Assembly: GCA_024679565.1 (NCBI GenBank)
Contig: JAIBDD010000011.1
Location: 23,739 to 87,738, forward strand
Direction of reading: 5' to 3'
Source of the DNA: Bacteroidota bacterium
Lineage (GTDB): Bacteria; Bacteroidota; Bacteroidia; NS11-12g; UBA9320
DNA: 64,000 bases
Shown in pieces: positions 59,925 to 64,000 of the stretch. The notes beneath the pieces are model-generated. The model was not told the origin of the DNA, searched no databases, and saw only the letters and a program-made list of their open reading frames with translations. Numbering within the stretch: the stretch's first letter is position 1; every line of letters begins with the position of its first letter. The translations under genes and the position numbers were made by a program.

Positions 59925-60052
59925 TTAATGGCATTGAAGAACAAGCCGAGCGTGTTTGGGCTCAATGCGACGAAAAATATTATTCGTATGAAGATGATTT
60001 GACCAAATTACTTTTGCAATTCATACACGATAATAAAGGGTCATTTGAATAG
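59831..60052 (+). pseudogene. Unidentified C-terminal gene fragment without a start codon
   Basis: A different frame from the AraC remnant is open from about 59780 to the TAG at 60050-60052 and reads well as protein: ARSKEARIAIINGIEEQAER, then VWAQCDEKYYSYEDDLTKLL, then LQFIHDNKGSFE. It has no ATG, GTG or TTG in frame at a sensible place. It overlaps the tail of the AraC remnant. It is probably the 3' end of a deleted gene. I do not recognise the family. Confidence 0.35.
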
Positions 60053-60073
60053 AAAATGATAATAAGATAGAAA

Positions 60074-60460
60074 ATGAAATCACAACAAGCCATAAAAATA
60101 TTGCTGGGGATTCTAACAGCAGTCTTACTTTTTCATTTATGCATTGTATTTCGAATTATTCCATACGAAATCACATGGGGTGGGAGGTTGAAATCTGACC
60201 AAGAGATATACGTTTTCGAATCCATGTCTATAGCCATTAATCTTTTGTTTATGCTTGTTTTAGCAATAAGAGGGAATTACATCAAAGCCATTATTCCGCC
60301 TAAAGGCGTTCATATAGTATTATGGATATTCTTCGGTTTATTCTGCCTAAATACAGTCGGTAATTTGTTCGCGAAAACGAATTTTGAGCGGTACTTTACA
60401 ATTTTAACCTTGGCTACCGTATGGTTGCTTTGGGTAATATTGCGGAAGAGAAAACCATAA
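60074..60460 (+). CDS. Small four-helix membrane protein
   Basis: This 128-aa protein has four predicted membrane helices (about residues 8-25, 52-69, 78-96 and 105-122) and short loops, ending in a basic tail (LRKRKP). No family motif is recognised; the layout is common among small uncharacterised Bacteroidota membrane proteins. It lies 31 bp upstream of the PaiB-like gene on the same strand and may be cotranscribed with it. Confidence 0.75.
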   Translation: MKSQQAIKILLGILTAVLLFHLCIVFRIIPYEITWGGRLKSDQEIYVFESMSIAINLLFMLVLAIRGNYIKAIIPPKGVHIVLWIFFGLFCLNTVGNLFAKTNFERYFTILTLATVWLLWVILRKRKP

Positions 60461-60491
60461 CTCCACTTTACATTTAACTCTAGACTCAAGT

Positions 60492-61130
60492 ATGTACAAC
60501 ATACCTTATTACAAAGAGGACGACCAGGTAATCATCAATCAGTTTGTTGCCAAACATCCATTTGCAATGATTTCTGGTACAGGTGTTAACCCAAAACCAG
60601 TTGCAACCCAAGTACCCCTATTGTTGGAGGACAATAATGGGCGGAAGGTGTTGCGTGGCCATGTGATGAAAAATACCGACCACCATAAAGGATTTGTTGC
60701 AAACGAAGACGTGTTGGTGGTTTTTACAGGGAAGGATTGTTATGTAAGTGGAACTTGGTATAGCCAGCCACACACGGCCTCTACCTGGAACTATATGAGT
60801 GTATACGTTAATGGGATTATTCGGTTTGTTGACGATACTGGGTTGCGAGATATCATGCGTAAAACGACTTTACATTTTGAAGGCAGTAACCCTCAATCAC
60901 CAACTGTGTATGATAATTTGGATCCTGGATTTATTAAACGAGCATCCGCAATGATTGCCGGGTTTGAAATTGAAATTACGAAGATGGAGGCCGTGTTTAA
61001 GCTTAGTCAGGACCGCGACCAGGAAAGTTATCGTAACATAATCGAGAAGTTGAAATCTCAGGAAGATGATGGGCCATCTATTGCAGCAGAAATGGAAATG
61101 AGAGAAAAAGCACTTTATCGGAAGAAGTAA
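60492..61130 (+). CDS. PaiB-like FMN-binding protein
   Basis: This 212-aa split-barrel flavin-binding protein opens with MYNIPYYKEDD and has HPFAMISGTG, VLRGHVMKNTDHHKGF, VVFTGKDCYVSGTWY and VPTWNYMSV-like TASTWNYMSVYVNG, all typical of PaiB. In Bacillus PaiB is a negative regulator of sporulation and protease genes. In other phyla the family may instead bind FMN or metabolise small molecules. It lies 26 bp upstream of the SRPBCC gene. Confidence 0.9.
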   Translation: MYNIPYYKEDDQVIINQFVAKHPFAMISGTGVNPKPVATQVPLLLEDNNGRKVLRGHVMKNTDHHKGFVANEDVLVVFTGKDCYVSGTWYSQPHTASTWNYMSVYVNGIIRFVDDTGLRDIMRKTTLHFEGSNPQSPTVYDNLDPGFIKRASAMIAGFEIEITKMEAVFKLSQDRDQESYRNIIEKLKSQEDDGPSIAAEMEMREKALYRKK

Positions 61131-61156
61131 AAATTATATACTATTGAATTAATTAA

Positions 61157-61585
61157 ATGGGAAAAGAAATAAAAACGCGTATTCAAATACATGCACCAGT
61201 AAACAAAGTTTGGGGAGTTCTCTCCAATTTCTCTGACTATAAAACATGGAATCCTTTTATCACTTCAATCTCTGGTGATATGCAAGTTGGTAGTCAGATT
61301 GAGGCACAAATCGAACCTCCTGAGGCCAAATCAATGACATTTAAACCGACGGTTTTAGTCTGTTACGAAAACAAAGAATTCCGTTGGCTAGGTAGTGCAG
61401 GATTAAAAGGAATATTTGATGGCGAACATTATTTTTTGCTTGAGGAGTTAAACGGTGTAACAATGTTTACACACGGCGAAAAGTTTAGTGGTTTGCTTAT
61501 ACCATTTATGGGTAAGATGTTAGACAAAACAAAACGAGGATTCGAGAAAATGAATGAAGCGTTAAAGTCCAAATGTGAAGAATAG
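61157..61585 (+). CDS. SRPBCC (START-like) domain protein
   Basis: This is a 142-aa helix-grip fold protein: RIQIHAPVNKVWGVLSNFSD, YKTWNPFITSISGD, then a long C-terminal helix (KTKRGFEKMNEALKS). The fold binds hydrophobic ligands. No specific function can be assigned. It overlaps the next small gene by 11 bp. Confidence 0.88.
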   Translation: MGKEIKTRIQIHAPVNKVWGVLSNFSDYKTWNPFITSISGDMQVGSQIEAQIEPPEAKSMTFKPTVLVCYENKEFRWLGSAGLKGIFDGEHYFLLEELNGVTMFTHGEKFSGLLIPFMGKMLDKTKRGFEKMNEALKSKCEE

Positions 61586-61775
61586 GGAACATGCTGTTTT
61601 TCTTTTAACCAAAGACCTTAACCCACTGATTATCAAAGGAAGCCAGGGTGTGGTTGTTTATGTATATAGTCAGCATGTGTTCGAGGTCGAATTTGTCAAT
61701 GCAGATGGTACCAACATAAACTATGAAGGCCAGTCCACCTTTAAGGTTAATTCAGAAATTATGCAGTTCGTGTAA
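61575..61775 (+). CDS. DUF4926-like small protein
   Basis: This 66-aa protein starts at a GTG that overlaps the end of the SRPBCC gene. It has an SH3-like beta pattern (DLNPLIIKGSQGVVVYVYSQ, HVFEVEFVNADGT) resembling DUF4926. Such proteins occur singly or near toxin-antitoxin or immunity genes, but no partner toxin is evident here. The overlap suggests coupling to the SRPBCC gene. Confidence 0.65.
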   Translation: MKNREHAVFLLTKDLNPLIIKGSQGVVVYVYSQHVFEVEFVNADGTNINYEGQSTFKVNSEIMQFV

Positions 61776-61858
61776 CCGGAATAACCAGCAAAAGACTTTG
61801 GCTGTATTGAAATCCTATTTTATTGCCAAATAAAAACACCTATAGTCTTTATTCACCC

Positions 61859-62097
61859 ATGTTAAAATCTTCAGAAAACTTAGGGAGCAAGTGCTAATTG
61901 AAAATAAAATAAGTAAGTATCTGCTGTATGCACTTTGGGAAATTACCTTAGTAGTTATCGGTATCCTAATTGCTTTGCAGGTAGATTCATATAAAGAGAC
62001 GAAAAAAAATGCAAAGGTTGAAGTGGATTACCTTAAAGGGATTGTCACAGAATTGGATCTAGACATTTATGACTTAAAAGAACTAGAACAGCGATGA
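61859..62097 (+). pseudogene. DUF6090-like membrane protein remnant (frameshifted and truncated)
   Basis: The frame reads KIFRKLREQVLIENKISKYL, then a membrane helix (YALWEITLVVIGILIALQVD) and SYKETKKNAKVEVDYLKGIV, matching the N-terminus of DUF6090 proteins. The natural ATG at 61859 is out of frame by one base: ATG-TT followed by AAA ATC TTC lacks one nucleotide. The frame then stops at 62097, far short of the family's usual length of over 200 residues. A GTG at 61891 could still start a short product. Both defects support decay. Confidence 0.6.
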
Positions 62098-62125
62098 GGT
62101 AAAGTCATTTGCCAATCATGTTTCC

Positions 62126-62626
62126 ATGATGAAAGCAATTGTTGAATTTGTTTCTGATGATAATGACAAATTACTCTTTAATGCTGAAAAATTGAAAGAC
62201 GCGATCCTGACGTATTTAGATGGCAAAGGAGTAAAGATTGAGAACAGAGTGCCAGTAGCTATAATAGACGCGATAAAAAGCGGTAATGTTGGAACCATAG
62301 AGGCGTTGGTCAACACAGAAACGCTAAATGATTGCTTTTTTATGGACGAAGAATCGGGTAATTATTTGGTACACTGTATTACCTACGAATCACTACCATC
62401 TTTGAAGTTTTTTGTTGAAAAAGGAGCAGACCTAGAATTGGTATGCGAGCGTAAAACACCCTTGATGTATGCGGTGAAATATGGTGAACTTGACATGGTG
62501 AAGTATTTGGTGGAACAAGGTGCGAGTCTTGAGGCATCCAATCATGGGAAAACCCCTTTGTCGTATTCCCGTAATTACGAACATCCTGAAATTGAGGATT
62601 ACCTTATGTCGGTAGGCGCCAAATAG
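62126..62626 (+). CDS. Ankyrin-repeat protein
   Basis: This 166-aa protein has two to three ankyrin repeats in its C-terminal half (SLKFFVEKGADLELVCERK, TPLMYAVKYGELDMVKYLVE, QGASLEASNHGKTPLSYSRN). The N-terminal 60 residues are helical and charged. The frame is open for about 12 codons upstream of the chosen ATG, back toward the DUF6090 remnant, and reads DEVKSFANHVS. The N-terminus may therefore be longer or the two may once have been one gene. A protein-binding role is likely. Confidence 0.78.
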   Translation: MMKAIVEFVSDDNDKLLFNAEKLKDAILTYLDGKGVKIENRVPVAIIDAIKSGNVGTIEALVNTETLNDCFFMDEESGNYLVHCITYESLPSLKFFVEKGADLELVCERKTPLMYAVKYGELDMVKYLVEQGASLEASNHGKTPLSYSRNYEHPEIEDYLMSVGAK

Positions 62627-62661
62627 TTCATAGATTCGGCATACACAATGACTTTAAAATA

Positions 62662-63231
62662 GTGGCAGAAGAATATTACAAAACCAAAGAATCCGTCAAT
62701 GAATATATTGAGCTGGCTAAAGATGTCGATAGGGGCGATTTAATTGAGCAGCTTAAGCAATACGTCAAAGCCGGGTCTGATGTGCTGGAAATTGGCAGTG
62801 GGCCAGGGACAGATTGGGAGATACTGTCAAGAGATTTTAACGTAACTGGCTCTGATTTTTCACAAGACTTCCTCAATCACTTGAAAAAAACGTATCCAAA
62901 AGGTCGTTTTGTAGAGTTGGACGCCGTTTCGTTACAGACCGATGAAAAGTTTGATGTTATCTATTCAAATAAAGTAATGCATCCCCTGACCGATGATGAC
63001 TTGTTGCAGTCTGTAGAACGACAATCAAAAATGCTACATGATGACGGTGTCGTTTGTCATTCTTTCTGGAAGGGCGAAGGTTCTGAAATGTTCAAAGGGA
63101 TGTATGTCAATTACCATAACTTGGATGAGTTGAAAAGCATGTTTGCTTCTAAGTTCAAGGTTCTGCTGGTTGAAGACTATAAGGAATTTGAAGACAACGA
63201 CTCTATTGTGCTTATTGCCAAAATCTTGTAG
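62662..63231 (+). CDS. Class I SAM-dependent methyltransferase
   Basis: This 189-aa protein uses a GTG start (62662). Motif I is DVLEIGSGPGTDWEILSR, and motif IV corresponds to FDVIYSNKVMHPLTDDD. It is a small, single-domain Rossmann methyltransferase with no substrate-specific insert, so the substrate is unknown. Its last 20 bp overlap the convergent DUF3089 gene. Confidence 0.87.
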   Translation: MAEEYYKTKESVNEYIELAKDVDRGDLIEQLKQYVKAGSDVLEIGSGPGTDWEILSRDFNVTGSDFSQDFLNHLKKTYPKGRFVELDAVSLQTDEKFDVIYSNKVMHPLTDDDLLQSVERQSKMLHDDGVVCHSFWKGEGSEMFKGMYVNYHNLDELKSMFASKFKVLLVEDYKEFEDNDSIVLIAKIL

Positions 63232-64000
63232 CACGATTGCGTGCGTTAAGCCGTATATCATCCCAAAACAAATTGACGTCACCAATATGATAGTTTTTCA
63301 TGGTAAAGGATAAATACCTGCCCGGAAAACGTGGAGTGGTGATCCAAATGCCACCGTCTATCAAGTGCGTTTCGAAACTTTTGCTGTACATTTTTCCATT
63401 GGAGTACAAGAATCCTTTGTGAAACGATTTTGGAACCACCCTAGTTGTATCCCAAGTCACCGGGTTGATACTCGCTTTGCCTTTGTACCAATTGGTGTAC
63501 TGCGTAGTTTCATATCTTTTTTTAAAGGTATTCCAAGTCACAAAACCACCGGTTGAGTCGGGGTGTGTCATAAGCGGAATGGTGTTGAATTCATTTGCAT
63601 CTATTCCTACTCCTGGTAAATAGGCAGCCACCAACTGTTTTTGAAGTGGTTTGTTGTCGAAAAATTCTTTGAGGAGCAGCGTTAAATGCGTACTCCCTTG
63701 GCTATGACCAGCCAATATGATTGCCCGGCCTTGATTGTAATGCGCCAAATAATATTCAAATGCGGCTTTAACATCAGAATAGGCCAACAACAATGCCTCA
63801 CGACCTCGACCATCTAAATGGCTATACGATCTAATATGCGCTTGCCGGTAAAACGGGACATAAACTTGGCCAGCGTTTGCCCAGGCAGAGGCTTGATTTT
63901 TTACAGCTACGTCAACAACTTTTTTTCGTTGTGATTCGTTTTGTAGGTCGATATTCCATGAGGTGTCACTTGGATTGACAAACAAAGTAGGGTATACATA
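63212..64000 (-). CDS. DUF3089 alpha/beta hydrolase-like protein (5' end beyond the window)
   Basis: The frame runs in from the right edge, so the N-terminus is missing; the TTG at 63985 is not a real start. The visible part matches DUF3089: PTLFVNPSDTSWN, NQASAWANAGQVYVPFYRQA, and the nucleophile elbow ILAGHSQGSTHLTLLLKEF. A late LIDGGIWITTPRFPGRYLS and DVNLFWDDIRLNARNR complete it. The family is a serine hydrolase of unknown substrate. The 3' end overlaps the methyltransferase gene on the other strand by 20 bp. Confidence 0.87.
   Translation of the reverse strand, partial: YVYPTLFVNPSDTSWNIDLQNESQRKKVVDVAVKNQASAWANAGQVYVPFYRQAHIRSYSHLDGRGREALLLAYSDVKAAFEYYLAHYNQGRAIILAGHSQGSTHLTLLLKEFFDNKPLQKQLVAAYLPGVGIDANEFNTIPLMTHPDSTGGFVTWNTFKKRYETTQYTNWYKGKASINPVTWDTTRVVPKSFHKGFLYSNGKMYSKSFETHLIDGGIWITTPRFPGRYLSFTMKNYHIGDVNLFWDDIRLNARNRATRFWQ

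Noticed and set aside
61575..61775. Toxin-antitoxin or immunity module at the DUF4926-like gene
   Set aside because: No partner toxin or antitoxin frame lies adjacent; the neighbours are an SRPBCC gene and a decayed DUF6090 gene.
57628..64000. Defence island or mobile element in the accessory region
   Set aside because: No integrase, transposase, nuclease, helicase or reverse transcriptase was found, and no flanking repeats or tRNA gene.

Overview
The window is AT-rich chromosomal DNA of a member of the phylum Bacteroidota. Several independent signs support this: promoter boxes of the TAnnTTTG type, type-B ribosomal protein L31, an L28-L33-DUF4295 cluster, the alternative Bacteroidetes GlmU-like enzyme, BshC, a DnaX without the zinc-module cysteines, and secreted proteins ending in type IX secretion (T9SS) sorting domains of both the short and the gliding-motility-associated (CHU_C) kind. 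A marine or aquatic Flavobacteriales-like lineage is my best guess, but order and genus cannot be fixed from this sequence. No rRNA, tRNA, CRISPR array, prophage, transposase or restriction-modification system was seen.

Layout. 1-4.8 kb (+): a TlpA-like thioredoxin lipoprotein, a PhoB/PhoR-like two-component pair and dnaX. 4.85-8.6 kb (-): a 1244-residue PKD-repeat T9SS protein. 8.7-16.4 kb (-): eno, carA, an alpha/beta hydrolase, an RluA-type pseudouridine synthase, hisS and an LtaS-like sulfatase-fold membrane protein. 16.4-20 kb (+): rpmE2, alternative glmU, tpiA and a lipoprotein. 20.5-34.2 kb (-): an OmpA-family protein, bshC-rimO-ftsY, DUF4295-rpmG-rpmB, gyrB, a tightly overlapped EVE-pyrR-pyrB-asparaginase operon, and rpsA with an extra C-terminal helix-hairpin-helix. 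34.3-36.8 kb (+): a T9SS cargo protein next to a MauG/CcpA-like di-haem peroxidase. 36.9-43.5 kb (-): groES-groEL and a packed miaB / sigma-54 activator / lptE / TPR / secG operon. 43.7-45.5 kb (+): a lipoprotein and a GSCFA protein.

45.5-57.6 kb (+) is one 12-kb gene for a 4014-residue secreted protein. It has about nine degenerate jelly-roll-like modules, a PKD domain, a lectin-like segment, 19 tandem ~76-residue cysteine-pair repeats that include a higher-order six-unit duplication, another PKD domain and a CHU_C tail. This is the most striking object in the window.

57.6-64 kb is an accessory region of small genes with loose spacing: CIA30, an SGNH-like T9SS protein, PaiB-like, SRPBCC, DUF4926-like, ankyrin, a methyltransferase and a partial DUF3089 hydrolase. 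It also holds gene remnants: an AraC/GlxA C-terminus, a DUF6090 N-terminus and an unidentified C-terminal fragment.

The housekeeping genes are typical of the phylum. The less ordinary points are the giant repeat protein, the S1-HhH fusion with an atypical start and a strong Shine-Dalgarno, annotated starts that collide with promoters (carA, rpsA, miaB), possible leaderless mRNAs, and the sigma-54 activator embedded among envelope-biogenesis genes.
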